Part shown: positions 43,193-52,076 of the stretch, piece by piece | Layout of the letters: each line of letters starts with the position of its first letter | How positions within the stretch are numbered: position 1 is the first letter of the stretch | Assembly: GCF_000024225.1 (NCBI RefSeq) | Contig: NC_013203.1 | Span: 992,001 to 1,056,000 of the forward strand | DNA length: 64,000 nucleotides | Source of the DNA: Lancefieldella parvula DSM 20469 | Lineage (GTDB): Bacteria > Actinomycetota > Coriobacteriia > Coriobacteriales > Atopobiaceae | Direction: 5' to 3' | Position numbers and translations under genes: made by a program | Notes under the pieces: generated by a model | Seen by the model: only the letters and a program-made list of their open reading frames with translations | What the model was told of the DNA's origin: nothing | The model's database searches: none

Positions 43193-43960
43193 TTAGTTCA
43201 TAGCGCTCTTTACCATTGCAACAAAAGAATCAGCCTTAAGAGATGCGCCACCAACAAGTGCGCCGTCGACGTCCTCTTTCTCGAGGAAGCCACCAACGTT
43301 CTCTGGCTTTGCAGAGCCACCGTAAAGAATACGGATGCCCTCTGCAATTTCTGCGCCAAAGATCTCTACCAGGGTCTTACGGATTGCGCCGCAAACTTCC
43401 TGTGCGTCATCAGCAGTTGCAGTCATACCAGTACCAATTGCCCAGATTGGCTCATAAGCAATTACGTACTTGGAAGGATCGGTAATCTCAAGACCCTTGG
43501 TGTCTGCCTTAATCTGATCAACAACAAACTGAACGTGAGTGCCAGCATTACGGACCTCAAGAGACTCACCGCAGCAAGAAATAGGAACGATGTCATGAGC
43601 CATCAGTGCCTTTGCCTTGCGGTTAATGTCCTCGTCGGTCTCACCAAAGTAACCGCGACGCTCAGAGTGACCAATGATGCAGTATGTTGCACCAACAGAA
43701 GTCAGCATTGCTGGAGAGGTTTCACCAGTAAATGCGCCAGACTCCTCCCAATACACATTTTGTGCAGAAAGAGCAACAGAAGAGTTTGCCTGAGTAAGAA
43801 CCTCGGAGACACCCTTAAGGTCTACAAGAGGTGGAGCAACAACAACGTCAACGTTTCCGGTACCGGAAGCAAGCTGATCGACGATTCCCTGAGCAAGCTC
43901 AATGCCCTCAGCGAAGGTCTCATTCATCTTCCAGTTACCTGCAATCATACGATTACGCAT
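43193..43960 (-). CDS. tpiA: Triosephosphate isomerase
   Basis: Interconverts dihydroxyacetone phosphate and glyceraldehyde 3-phosphate. 255 residues beginning MRNRMIAGNWKMN with the active-site Lys; catalytic His in IIGHSERR and Glu in AYEPIWAIGTG; phosphate loop YGGSAKPEN. The ATG overlaps the pgk stop by eight bases and follows a GGAGG site inside pgk, so the longer open frame to 44002 is rejected. Confidence 0.97.
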   Translation of the reverse strand: MRNRMIAGNWKMNETFAEGIELAQGIVDQLASGTGNVDVVVAPPLVDLKGVSEVLTQANSSVALSAQNVYWEESGAFTGETSPAMLTSVGATYCIIGHSERRGYFGETDEDINRKAKALMAHDIVPISCCGESLEVRNAGTHVQFVVDQIKADTKGLEITDPSKYVIAYEPIWAIGTGMTATADDAQEVCGAIRKTLVEIFGAEIAEGIRILYGGSAKPENVGGFLEKEDVDGALVGGASLKADSFVAMVKSAMN

Positions 43961-45143
43961 CGAGAAGCGCCTCCACTCCTGGAAGTGCCTTACCCTCAAC
44001 AAGCTCCATAGAAGCGCCGCCGCCAGTGGAAATCCAGCTCATCTTGTCAGCAAGGTGAAACTTGTTAACTGCTGCAACGGAATCGCCGCCGCCGATGATA
44101 GAAGTGCAATTAGCATCTGCAACAGCACGAGCAATAGCCTCGGTACCTTTTGCAAACTGATCAAACTCAAAGACGCCCATAGGACCATTCCAGAAGACGG
44201 TCTTTGCGCCCTTGATTGCCTCAGTGTAAAGCTCAACAGTCTTAGGACCAATGTCCATACCCATACGATCAGCAGGAATCTGATCAGAAGGAACTACCTC
44301 ACCAACAGCGTCCTCGCCAAAGTGATCGGTAACAACGTTGTCAACAGGAAGCAGAATCTTAACGCCCTTCTCCTCTGCCTTCTTAAGCATCTCACCTGCA
44401 CGCTCAATCCAGTCAGGCTCCTGAAGAGAAGTACCTACGGTATAACCCTTAGCTAGGAAGAAGGTATAAGCCATACCGCCACCAATGATAAGGGTATCAG
44501 CGGAATCAATAAGGTGATCAAGAACACCAATCTTAGAAGAAACCTTAGAGCCACCAACAATAGCTACAAGTGGGCGCTCTGGATTAGAGAAAATAGAGGT
44601 AAGAGTGTCAACCTCTTTCTCAAGCAGGAAGCCAGCATATGCAGGAAGGTAAGCTGCTGGTCCAACGACAGAACCCTGTGCACGGTGAGCGGTACCAAAT
44701 GCATCAAGAACAAAGATGTCACCATAAGAAGCAAGAATCTTTGCAATCTCTGGATCATTCTTCTTCTCGCGCTTATCAAAACGGACGTTCTCAAGAACAA
44801 GAACTTCTCCGTCCTTGAGTGCGTCTACAGCCTCACGGGCCTTCTCGCCATAGGTGTCCTCAACAAACTTAACCTCGCGACCAAGAAGCTCAGCAAGCTT
44901 CTCTGCAGCTGGACGCAGGGAAAGCTCTGGCTGGAAGCCGGTACCATCTGGACGGCCAAGGTGGCTCATCAGGATGACCTTTGCATTGTGGTCGAGAAGA
45001 TACTGGATGGTTGGAAGTGCAGCACGAACGCGGGTGTCATCAGTAACAACACCGTCCTTTAGAGGCACGTTGAAGTCAACGCGCATGAGAACGCGCTTAC
45101 CATCAACATCTGCATCGCGGACAGTCTTCTTTGTAAAAGCCAT
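43953..45143 (-). CDS. pgk: Phosphoglycerate kinase
   Basis: ATP-producing glycolytic enzyme, 396 residues, the family length. It has RVDFNVPLKDG near the start, SHLGRPDG, the hinge segment GGSKVSSKIGVL, and the nucleotide-binding GPMGVFE and GGGDSVAAV. ATG with AAAGGAG site. Second gene of gapA-pgk-tpiA; a GC-rich hairpin lies between gapA and pgk and may reduce read-through. Confidence 0.97.
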   Translation of the reverse strand: MAFTKKTVRDADVDGKRVLMRVDFNVPLKDGVVTDDTRVRAALPTIQYLLDHNAKVILMSHLGRPDGTGFQPELSLRPAAEKLAELLGREVKFVEDTYGEKAREAVDALKDGEVLVLENVRFDKREKKNDPEIAKILASYGDIFVLDAFGTAHRAQGSVVGPAAYLPAYAGFLLEKEVDTLTSIFSNPERPLVAIVGGSKVSSKIGVLDHLIDSADTLIIGGGMAYTFFLAKGYTVGTSLQEPDWIERAGEMLKKAEEKGVKILLPVDNVVTDHFGEDAVGEVVPSDQIPADRMGMDIGPKTVELYTEAIKGAKTVFWNGPMGVFEFDQFAKGTEAIARAVADANCTSIIGGGDSVAAVNKFHLADKMSWISTGGGASMELVEGKALPGVEALLDA

Positions 45144-45175
45144 GTCACTCCTTTAAATACGTTTCCAACAAAAAA

Positions 45176-45205
45176 GCGCGATCGCGGCAGATGCTGCGAC
45201 CGCGC
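45176..45205 (-). terminator. Hairpin between gapA and pgk
   Basis: GCGCGATCGC pairs with GCGACCGCGC (one G-T wobble), followed by at least six T on the minus strand. Strong enough to act as a partial terminator inside the glycolytic operon. Confidence 0.8.
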
Positions 45206-45229
45206 CTAAGGCGTCTATGTAACTAGAAC

Positions 45230-46255
45230 TTAAGCAACGAACTTCTCGAAGTACTTGATGGTGCGGACCATCTGAGAAGTGTAGGAGTTCTCGTTGTCGT
45301 ACCAAGAGGTAACCTGAACAAGAGTAGTGCCATCGCCAAGGTCAGAGCACATGGTCTGAGTTGCGTCGAAGATGGAGCCGTGAGTCTCGCCGACGATATC
45401 GCGAGAAACAATGTCATCCTCGTTGTAACCAAAGGTCTCAGGAATGGTCTCTGCATAAGCCTTCATTGCAGCGTTAACCTCGTCAACAGTGACCTTCTTG
45501 TCAACAACAGCATAGAGGTTGGTGAGGGAGCCAGTTGGCGTAGGAACGCGCTGAGCAGCGCCAATGAGCTTGCCGTTGAGCTCAGGAAGAACAAGACCAA
45601 TTGCCTTAGCAGCACCAGTGGAGTTAGGAACGATGTTCTCTGCACCAGCACGGGAACGACGGAAGTTACCCTTGCGCTGTGGTCCGTCAAGAATCATCTG
45701 GTCACCAGTGTATGCGTGAATGGTGGTCATGATACCGGACTTGATAGTTGCGAAGTCGTTGAGACCCTTTGCCATAGGAGCAAGGCAGTTGGTGGTGCAG
45801 GAAGCTGCGGAGATGATATTGTCATCTGCAGTGAGGGTCTCATGGTTAACGTTGAAGACGATGGTTGGAAGGTCATTGCCTGCAGGAGCAGAAATAACAA
45901 CCTTCTTAGCACCAGCATTGATGTGAGCCTGTGCCTTGTCCTTAGAAGTGTAGAAACCGGTGCACTCAAGAACAACGTCAACGTTGAGATCGCCCCAAGG
46001 CAGGTTGTTAGCGTCTGCCTCCTTGTAAATAACAATCTCGTGACCGTCAACGATGATGGAGTGGTCAGTTGCCTCTACCTTGTGATCGCGGGAGTAGTTG
46101 CCCTGAGTAGAGTCATACTTCAGAAGATATGCAAGCATCTCTGGAGAAGTAAGGTCGTTGATTGCAACGATCTCAGAACCCTCGTGACCAAACATCTGCC
46201 TAAATGCAAGGCGACCAATGCGGCCAAAACCGTTAATAGCAACCTTTACTGCCAT
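45230..46255 (-). CDS. gapA: Glyceraldehyde-3-phosphate dehydrogenase
   Basis: 341 residues starting [20 protein letters not shown], the NAD-binding Rossmann motif. The catalytic Cys is in [10 protein letters not shown] and the base His follows in the family pattern ([10 protein letters not shown]). ATG at 46255 with AAAGGAGC; the open frame to 46306 includes this site and is rejected. Codon use is strongly biased, as expected of high expression. It follows whiA after 92 bp that should hold its promoter. Confidence 0.97.
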   Translation of the reverse strand: MAVKVAINGFGRIGRLAFRQMFGHEGSEIVAINDLTSPEMLAYLLKYDSTQGNYSRDHKVEATDHSIIVDGHEIVIYKEADANNLPWGDLNVDVVLECTGFYTSKDKAQAHINAGAKKVVISAPAGNDLPTIVFNVNHETLTADDNIISAASCTTNCLAPMAKGLNDFATIKSGIMTTIHAYTGDQMILDGPQRKGNFRRSRAGAENIVPNSTGAAKAIGLVLPELNGKLIGAAQRVPTPTGSLTNLYAVVDKKVTVDEVNAAMKAYAETIPETFGYNEDDIVSRDIVGETHGSIFDATQTMCSDLGDGTTLVQVTSWYDNENSYTSQMVRTIKYFEKFVA

Positions 46256-46347
46256 ACGTAATGCTCCTTTCGGTGACCCAGAGCCATTCTCCGGATTCAT
46301 TAACATTTAAACCGTACACCGATTATTTTACCGCACTCACCGATAAC

Positions 46348-47316
46348 TTATGCATCTTTTTCTAAATCCTGAACGATTTTTTCTAAACGAAGTAATCGGT
46401 GATACATAGCGGACTTAGATACTGGTGGTACAAACGACTCCCCTAATGCTGATAATGACAGCTCGGGGTTGTCTTTTCTTGCAACACAAAAATCTCTAAC
46501 GGCAGGTGGCAACGATCTGAGTCCAATGAGTTTCTCGGCCTTTTCTATAAGCACTAACTGATCTGCCGCTGCATTTGAAGAGCGTGTTTGATTTGCCATC
46601 TCTGCATTGACAACTCTGTTTACGTTGTTGCGATAATGCTTTTGTACACGCGTAAAAGCTATAGCGCGTGCCATAGTAGGTGCACCAATCTCTCGCAAAA
46701 ACTTAATTATGTCGTCAGAACTCTTAAGGTAGACGGCATAAATTTCTCTGGTACGCATCAATGCATTAGTATGACGATTACGATGATTGAGGCGTGCTTT
46801 AACGCCAACCGATCCCATAAGTTTTACCAGCTCAGTTGCAAATCTTTCGCCAGAAACAGCAATCTCTAAGTGAAAGTCTTTTAAGGGATCAGCCAAAAAC
46901 CCGCCCGCCATAAACGCTCCACGCAAAAAGGCTCGCTGAGCTTGCTTGGTGCGAACAACGCTCTTAGGAATGCCACTCACCAGACCTTCTCCCGGTATAT
47001 AAATGCCAAGAGCAGAGAGGGCGTCTGCTAGCGAATCCTGGTCAGAAATCTCAAGTAAATAGTTGCGTTTCTTATGCATGATAGAGCGACGATACTCAAC
47101 GGAAGTACCCAAATCAAACAAACGGCGAGAAGAACTAATAACTGTACGGGCAACGGTACCAGTCTCGGTAACAATGCGAACGGCAAATTTACCAGGTCCG
47201 TGCATTGACAACGTGCCCGAGACACGAATAAGGGCAGAAAGTTGCGCTAATTCACACTCCGTCTGATTTTCTGGTACGCTGACCAGCTCATTTTTTACCA
47301 GGGCAGTATATGACAT
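46348..47316 (-). CDS. whiA: DNA-binding regulator WhiA
   Basis: 322 residues. An N-terminal LAGLIDADG-like region (about 15-220; ECELAQLSALIRVSGTL, RGAFMAGGFLADP) precedes a C-terminal helix-turn-helix (250-320; ALGESFVPPVSKSAMYHRL). In actinobacteria WhiA acts on cell-division and sporulation genes; in non-sporulating relatives it probably affects division. It lies 13 bases after rapZ; the usual yvcK between them is absent. Confidence 0.95.
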   Translation of the reverse strand: MSYTALVKNELVSVPENQTECELAQLSALIRVSGTLSMHGPGKFAVRIVTETGTVARTVISSSRRLFDLGTSVEYRRSIMHKKRNYLLEISDQDSLADALSALGIYIPGEGLVSGIPKSVVRTKQAQRAFLRGAFMAGGFLADPLKDFHLEIAVSGERFATELVKLMGSVGVKARLNHRNRHTNALMRTREIYAVYLKSSDDIIKFLREIGAPTMARAIAFTRVQKHYRNNVNRVVNAEMANQTRSSNAAADQLVLIEKAEKLIGLRSLPPAVRDFCVARKDNPELSLSALGESFVPPVSKSAMYHRLLRLEKIVQDLEKDA

Positions 47317-47329
47317 GGCTAACTAACTT

Positions 47330-48247
47330 CTACTCAGCCTGCTGAGATTTCTTCTGAGCTGCATCAAGATCGCGATGAAACAGTGTTACGCGATATCCCT
47401 GGCTGGTAAGGTGCTCTGCGGTAGCACGCGCAATCGCAACACTTCTATGCTGGCCGCCCGTGCAACCTACTGCAATGGAGAGCAAGCTCTTCCCCTCTTG
47501 TACATAACCAGGCATAACTATATCAAGCAGCTCAAACCAAGATTTTAAAAATTTCTTAGTAGTACCGTGCTTAAGAACAAACTGAGCTACTGGCTCATCA
47601 AGGCCAGTAAGTGGTCGAAGCTCCGGATCATAATAAGGGTTGGGTAAAAATCTCACATCAATCATAAGGTCAGCCTCAACAGGCAAACCATTCTTGAAAC
47701 CAAATGAAAACACACTAACATCCATAAGCTGCTGCTCAGCAAGCTCAGAGAATGCACGACGAAGGCGACTCTTCAATGTATTAGTGCGCATAGAAGAAGT
47801 ATCTAAAACAATATCTGCCAGCGCTTTTATGTCTTGAAGTTGTGCGCGCTCCCTAGAAATTGCAGACGAGAGATTTTCTCCCTCCTGCGCCAAAGGATGA
47901 CGACGGCGATTCTCGCTATAACGACGCATGAGTACTTCATCTGAGGAATCAAGATAGACAACCTTGTAAGTAAGCTCGTGATCTGAAAGTGACTTCAGAG
48001 CTTCAGAGATGTCATCAAAGAGACCTTGCGAGCGCAAGTCACAGGTAACTGCCAAGTGACGGCCAACGCCCGAATTAATACCCACAAGATTAGAAAGCTG
48101 CAAAATAAGAGCTGGTGGCAGGTTATCTATGCAGAAATAACCCATGTCTTCAAACACATGAAGTGCCTGTGTGCGACCCGATCCGGACATACCCGTAATA
48201 ATGACAATGTCAGGAATAACTGAAGGTGCAGGATCGTTTTTCTTCAC
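47330..48247 (-). CDS. rapZ: RapZ/YvcJ-family nucleotide-binding protein
   Basis: 305 residues. Walker A GMSGSGRTQ near the N terminus, Walker B-like DLRSQ region, and a C-terminal domain with SIAVGCTGGQHRSVAIA and LFHRDLD. RapZ in E. coli guides small RNA decay; YvcJ in Gram-positives binds UDP-GlcNAc-related ligands and nucleotides. A GTG at 48245-48247 with an AAGGAG site is preferred to the GTG two codons upstream, which lies inside that site. Located between the nan genes and whiA on the same strand. Confidence 0.93.
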   Translation of the reverse strand: MKKNDPAPSVIPDIVIITGMSGSGRTQALHVFEDMGYFCIDNLPPALILQLSNLVGINSGVGRHLAVTCDLRSQGLFDDISEALKSLSDHELTYKVVYLDSSDEVLMRRYSENRRRHPLAQEGENLSSAISRERAQLQDIKALADIVLDTSSMRTNTLKSRLRRAFSELAEQQLMDVSVFSFGFKNGLPVEADLMIDVRFLPNPYYDPELRPLTGLDEPVAQFVLKHGTTKKFLKSWFELLDIVMPGYVQEGKSLLSIAVGCTGGQHRSVAIARATAEHLTSQGYRVTLFHRDLDAAQKKSQQAE

Positions 48248-48293
48248 AAGCACTCCTTAAATACGTAGCGAGAAAACCTTACCGCTCTCAGCG

Positions 48294-48983
48294 TTAATCC
48301 TCAAGTGCCGTAGCAAACCAAGAAGTAATTGAGGTTGGATGCGTAATTGCAGTACCTGATACAACCGCCCAAGCGCCTGCATCAAGGGCATCTCTTGCAT
48401 CTTGCGGCGTATGAACATGACCTTCACAAATAATGGCAATACCTGGGAATTCAGTGGTTGCTGCCTTGAGAAGGGCAATATCGGGACCATCGTCAAGCGT
48501 AGTATCAATAGCAGCCTTATTGTGAGAGAGTGTAGTTGAAACTAAGTCACAACCAGCAGCAACAGCACGACGGATATCATCCATAGTCATGCAGTCAGCC
48601 ATAATCAAAACGTCAGACTCTGCACGAAGTGCCGCAACGGTCTCTTCAAAAGTTCTACCATCTGGCCTTGGACGGTCTGTTGCATCCAAGGCAACAACGT
48701 CTGCACCTGCGTGGATACAAGCACGAGCATGACGAAGCGTAGGAGTAATGTAAACGCCTTCATGGCCCTCTTTCCAAAGGCCAATTACAGGAATTTCAAC
48801 TCTACCTTTAATGGCAGAGATATCAGACAAACCTTGGCACCTAATAGCTGCAGCACCACCTAGCTCACACGCGCGAGCAATCTGAGCCATAGTCTCTGGA
48901 TGTCTCATTGGCTCACCAGGATACGCCTGGACGCTAACAATGAGTTTTCCTTTAAGTGACTCAACAAGCTCTGAATGTGCCAC
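48294..48983 (-). CDS. nanE: N-acetylmannosamine-6-phosphate 2-epimerase
   Basis: Converts ManNAc-6-P to GlcNAc-6-P in sialic acid breakdown. 229 residues, TIM barrel: LIVSVQAYPGEPMRHPE, GVYITPTLRHA, VVALDATDRPRPDG, LIMADCMTMDD and ICEGHVHTPQDA. GTG start with GAGGAG site. It lies 96 bp after the ROK kinase; a 14-bp palindrome sits in that gap. Confidence 0.96.
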   Translation of the reverse strand: MAHSELVESLKGKLIVSVQAYPGEPMRHPETMAQIARACELGGAAAIRCQGLSDISAIKGRVEIPVIGLWKEGHEGVYITPTLRHARACIHAGADVVALDATDRPRPDGRTFEETVAALRAESDVLIMADCMTMDDIRRAVAAGCDLVSTTLSHNKAAIDTTLDDGPDIALLKAATTEFPGIAIICEGHVHTPQDARDALDAGAWAVVSGTAITHPTSITSWFATALED

Positions 48984-49000
48984 GATATTCTCCTCACAAG

Positions 49001-49014
49001 AAAGTACGTACTTT
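49001..49014. promoter_or_regulatory. Palindrome between the kinase gene and nanE
   Basis: AAAGTACGTACTTT, a perfect 14-bp palindrome; its core GTACGTAC recurs at 53173-53180 at the start of the esterase block. Possible operator. Confidence 0.4.
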
Positions 49015-49079
49015 TAAAGCTATGTATCTTTACAGTATGCGTCATCTACAAACAGTTTATTTACTAATGCACTTTTTAC

Positions 49080-50069
49080 CTAAAGACGTGTCTCTAAATA
49101 GCCAGGTAGAACAAGATTTTCTGCGGCACCAATAAGAGGGGCTTCTCCACCAAGTGTGCCCTTCACAATAGGTGTTGCCTGAACAGGAGGCATTGCCTGC
49201 AGCTTAAATGCAGCCTCAAGTGCCTCATGCCAATACTTGCCACACTCCGCAACGGAACCAGATAGGATGATGACAGAAGGGTCAAGCATGTTACACATAC
49301 TACCCAAAACTTCACCAAGCGCACGGCCCGAGCGCTCTTCTGCAGCCTGAGCGATCTTCTCGCCAGCAAGAGCTCTACGATCAATCTCTGCACCATCAAG
49401 AGCAGAACCATCCTCAAGCGTATCGGAGCCGCCAAGGCGGACGTACTCGCGAATAATACCAGGACCTGCAGAAACAGGCTCAAGATGAGAAGTTCCACCG
49501 CAAGGACAGTCAACCCCTGCAGCTGCTGGAGTTGCAACGTGACCAATGTGGCCTGCCTCATCGTGAGCGCCTAGCATTAAGATGCCATGGTTCACAAAAG
49601 CGCCACCAATACCGGTACCAACAGCCACAGTAAGAACACTGTCTTTACCATGGCCAGCTCCATGGCGAGCCTCACCTAAAGCATGAGCGTGAACGTCATT
49701 AAGCACGCTACATGGAACACCAAACTCGTTGGTAACTGCTGAGCCAAGAGCGGTTCCACCCCAACCAGGCATAAGCTCATTTGCATAAGTAATGTCACCA
49801 GTACGAGGGTCAACAACACCTGCAGAAGAAATGCCAACACCAGAAATAGCAAGGCCAAGTTTTTCTGCGCGAGCAAGAGCTTCTCTAATTGCCTGTAGAA
49901 CAGTAGCAAGAACCTGCTTGCCACCCTCCTTTGCGTTAGTAGGAACCTTCTTTACGGACTGAACTACCGGAGCATCGGAGTCATTAAGAGTGACAATGCC
50001 ACAGGCAATTTTTGTGCCACCAATATCAACTGCACAAACATGTGTTGGAAAAACAAACTTGGAGTCCAT
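49080..50069 (-). CDS. nanK: ROK-family sugar kinase, probable N-acetylmannosamine kinase
   Basis: 329 residues. The ATP motif VDIGGTKIACGIV (14-26) and EAGHIGH site fit the ROK family, which phosphorylates hexoses. The zinc motif normally CxCGxxGCxE reads CPCGGTSHLE, so the third cysteine is replaced. Position between nanA-like and nanE genes makes ManNAc the likely substrate. ATG with AGGAGA site, 16 bases after the lyase. A glucokinase or GlcNAc kinase role cannot be excluded. Confidence 0.85.
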   Translation of the reverse strand: MDSKFVFPTHVCAVDIGGTKIACGIVTLNDSDAPVVQSVKKVPTNAKEGGKQVLATVLQAIREALARAEKLGLAISGVGISSAGVVDPRTGDITYANELMPGWGGTALGSAVTNEFGVPCSVLNDVHAHALGEARHGAGHGKDSVLTVAVGTGIGGAFVNHGILMLGAHDEAGHIGHVATPAAAGVDCPCGGTSHLEPVSAGPGIIREYVRLGGSDTLEDGSALDGAEIDRRALAGEKIAQAAEERSGRALGEVLGSMCNMLDPSVIILSGSVAECGKYWHEALEAAFKLQAMPPVQATPIVKGTLGGEAPLIGAAENLVLPGYLETRL

Positions 50070-50084
50070 GGTGTCTCCTATTTT

Positions 50085-51008
50085 TTAGAGAAGGTTATTT
50101 GCAACAAGAACCTGCTTGATTGCCTCGCGGTTCTGATCATCAAGTGGCTTAACAGGACGAGGCATCTGGTCAGAATCAAAAATACCCATAAGATTAAGCG
50201 CGCACTTAAAAGCACCAACGCCAGCGCCATAACCCTGGACACCTGTGGTGACATCAAAGATGTGAGAAATCTCGTTAAGCCGGTCCTGCTCACGCTTAAC
50301 CTCTGACCAGTTACCATCTTGGGCCGCTTTCCACATGCGAACGTAACCCTTTGGCTCAACATTAGCAAGACCAGGAACAGAGCCATCTGCACCAGAAAGA
50401 AGAGCTCCGTCGACAACAATCTCATGACCAGTCAAAAGAGTCAAAGGATGACCGTTCTTCTCGTTCTCCTGAACAAGATATCTAAAGGAAACATCATCGC
50501 CAGAAGAGTCCTTAACGCCTGCAAGAACACCTTCTGCACCCAGACGGGCGAGCATCTTCCAAGGTAGCTTAGTATGAACGCAAACAGGAATGTCATACGC
50601 AAACAAAGGTGCGTCCAACTCCTGGTGAAGAATGCGGAAGTGCTCCTCGACATCAGCTGGACCGCCAAGTGCATAGAAAGGAGCGGTTGCAACAAGAGCA
50701 TCGGCACCCAGAGCAAGGGCGCGGCGACCGTGCTCTAAGACACGCTCGGTTTCGGTATCAATAATGCCCACAAGGACCGGAACGCGGTGGTTAACAATAC
50801 GGACAGCCTCGCGAACAATCTGATCACGACGCTCATCAGTTGCAAAGACAACCTCGCCAGAAGAGCCAAGGAAGAAGAGGCCGTCTACGCCAGCCTCAAT
50901 AAGACGATTAATGGAGCGCTCAAACGACACAACATCAAGCTGATGGTCTGGGGTATCTGGGGTTACAACTGGTGGAACAACACCGCTAAATGGTACGTTA
51001 CTGGACAT
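50085..51008 (-). CDS. N-acetylneuraminate lyase-like aldolase (DapA/NanA family)
   Basis: 307 residues, class I aldolase TIM barrel. The Schiff-base Lys166 in LAGVKDSSG and Tyr138 in LFAYDIPV are present, with substrate-carboxylate loop GSSGE (48-52). The flanking kinase and ManNAc-6-P epimerase and the Sat-type transporter point to cleavage of sialic acid to ManNAc and pyruvate. The sequence is closer in style to the broad DHDPS family than to classical E. coli NanA, so another 2-keto acid substrate remains possible. Confidence 0.8.
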   Translation of the reverse strand: MSSNVPFSGVVPPVVTPDTPDHQLDVVSFERSINRLIEAGVDGLFFLGSSGEVVFATDERRDQIVREAVRIVNHRVPVLVGIIDTETERVLEHGRRALALGADALVATAPFYALGGPADVEEHFRILHQELDAPLFAYDIPVCVHTKLPWKMLARLGAEGVLAGVKDSSGDDVSFRYLVQENEKNGHPLTLLTGHEIVVDGALLSGADGSVPGLANVEPKGYVRMWKAAQDGNWSEVKREQDRLNEISHIFDVTTGVQGYGAGVGAFKCALNLMGIFDSDQMPRPVKPLDDQNREAIKQVLVANNLL

Positions 51009-51070
51009 ACTTTATCCTTTCACACGTTGGAAAATCCAACTAAATTCTTATACCAATGTACTGAACAAAC

Positions 51071-51101
51071 TGACCGAATAACTGGTCAATTGAATATTCA
51101 A
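51071..51101. promoter_or_regulatory. Inverted repeats upstream of the sialate lyase gene
   Basis: TGACC-N8-GGTCA (51071-51088) is followed by TTGAATATTCAA (51090-51101), a perfect palindrome. The position 60-95 bases before the lyase start suits an operator, for example of a GntR-type regulator. Confidence 0.45.
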
Positions 51102-51134
51102 AGAACCTACGTAATTATAGTCCGCTCAAGTACA

Positions 51135-52076
51135 TCAGAGTGCCGATATAACCTCACGTAAATAGTTGATTTGCTCGTTCTCAAACTGATTGATGCGCTC
51201 GTGACCAAACTTGGGATACACACGCATTTCTTTCTCCCCTGCTAAGCGGTTATACAGCGCAAATGTTCCTTCAGTAGGAGCGCTTTGGTCCAATAGAGCT
51301 GTGCCAATTAAAGCTGGTACACGTATAAGCTCCGCTGCGCACGCGCTATCGAGAAGACCGACCGCGTCGATAGCTGCATCTGACTGCGGTGTATCTCCGC
51401 ACCCGACAACCGCACGCAAGGTTGTTGCGTTGTCAGCAAAGAGCGGGTTCAGTGCCATGGTAGCACTCACTGCCTTGGGCAAAAGCGCAGCTGCAAACAA
51501 TGCCTGTGAGCCGCCCAGACCCTCTCCCCAGGTGACGGTTGTACGACCAAGGAAGCGCGACGCAACCGAGGCAGCTACCAACGCGTCGTCGATGAACTGC
51601 TTAAGGGTGGAGACGGCAGCATCACCTGGGTTGATGAGCGCGTGAGCAAGCTCCTCTGCTGAGAGCGCTCCCCTCCAGGCGTCTTTAAGCTGAGGCTCGC
51701 ACGGACGAGCCTCCAGAGCTACAACAGGCAAACCAAGTGCTGTGAAGCGCAAAAGGTGCAACCAACTACGCACTCCCCGACCAAGATCGGAGAAGAGCAC
51801 GACTGCAGGTAGATCTGCTGCAGACAAAGACTCCGCTCCATATGTGCCTACTGGAAGAATGACGCGGGCACTCAGTTGAGTCTGGTCAGTTGAGGTGAAC
51901 ATAATACGCTTAAACGTTGCAGTCTGAGTGGCAGATGGTAGTTCAGTAATGCTCTCTACCTGAGCGTTTTGCGCAAACGCTACAGACGTCTTCCAGAATG
52001 ATTCAAAGTTTGATGGTCTGAGCCATGCTCCGCGATAAGAACGAGCTTCCTCAAGTCTTTGTGTTAAACCTTTCAT
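51135..52076 (-). CDS. Acetyl-xylan-esterase-like protein lacking the catalytic serine
   Basis: 313 residues, alpha/beta hydrolase of the AXE1 family, paralogous to the gene just upstream. The N-terminal segment RPSNFESFWKTSV and the acid and base motifs (LLDQSAP and FGHERI) are kept. The nucleophile elbow, GASQGGG in the neighbour, reads GEGLGGS here, so Ser186 is Gly186; the oxyanion segment FHGYPG is FSDLGR. It is probably inactive as an esterase. ATG overlaps the upstream stop (ATGA) behind GAGGTGAGG, so the two are translated together, which hints at a heteromeric partner role. Confidence 0.82.
   Translation of the reverse strand: MKGLTQRLEEARSYRGAWLRPSNFESFWKTSVAFAQNAQVESITELPSATQTATFKRIMFTSTDQTQLSARVILPVGTYGAESLSAADLPAVVLFSDLGRGVRSWLHLLRFTALGLPVVALEARPCEPQLKDAWRGALSAEELAHALINPGDAAVSTLKQFIDDALVAASVASRFLGRTTVTWGEGLGGSQALFAAALLPKAVSATMALNPLFADNATTLRAVVGCGDTPQSDAAIDAVGLLDSACAAELIRVPALIGTALLDQSAPTEGTFALYNRLAGEKEMRVYPKFGHERINQFENEQINYLREVISAL

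Noticed and set aside
45380-46261. Plus-strand open frame of 293 codons opposite gapA
   Set aside because: Strong codon bias of gapA leaves few stops on the other strand; no protein-like motifs.
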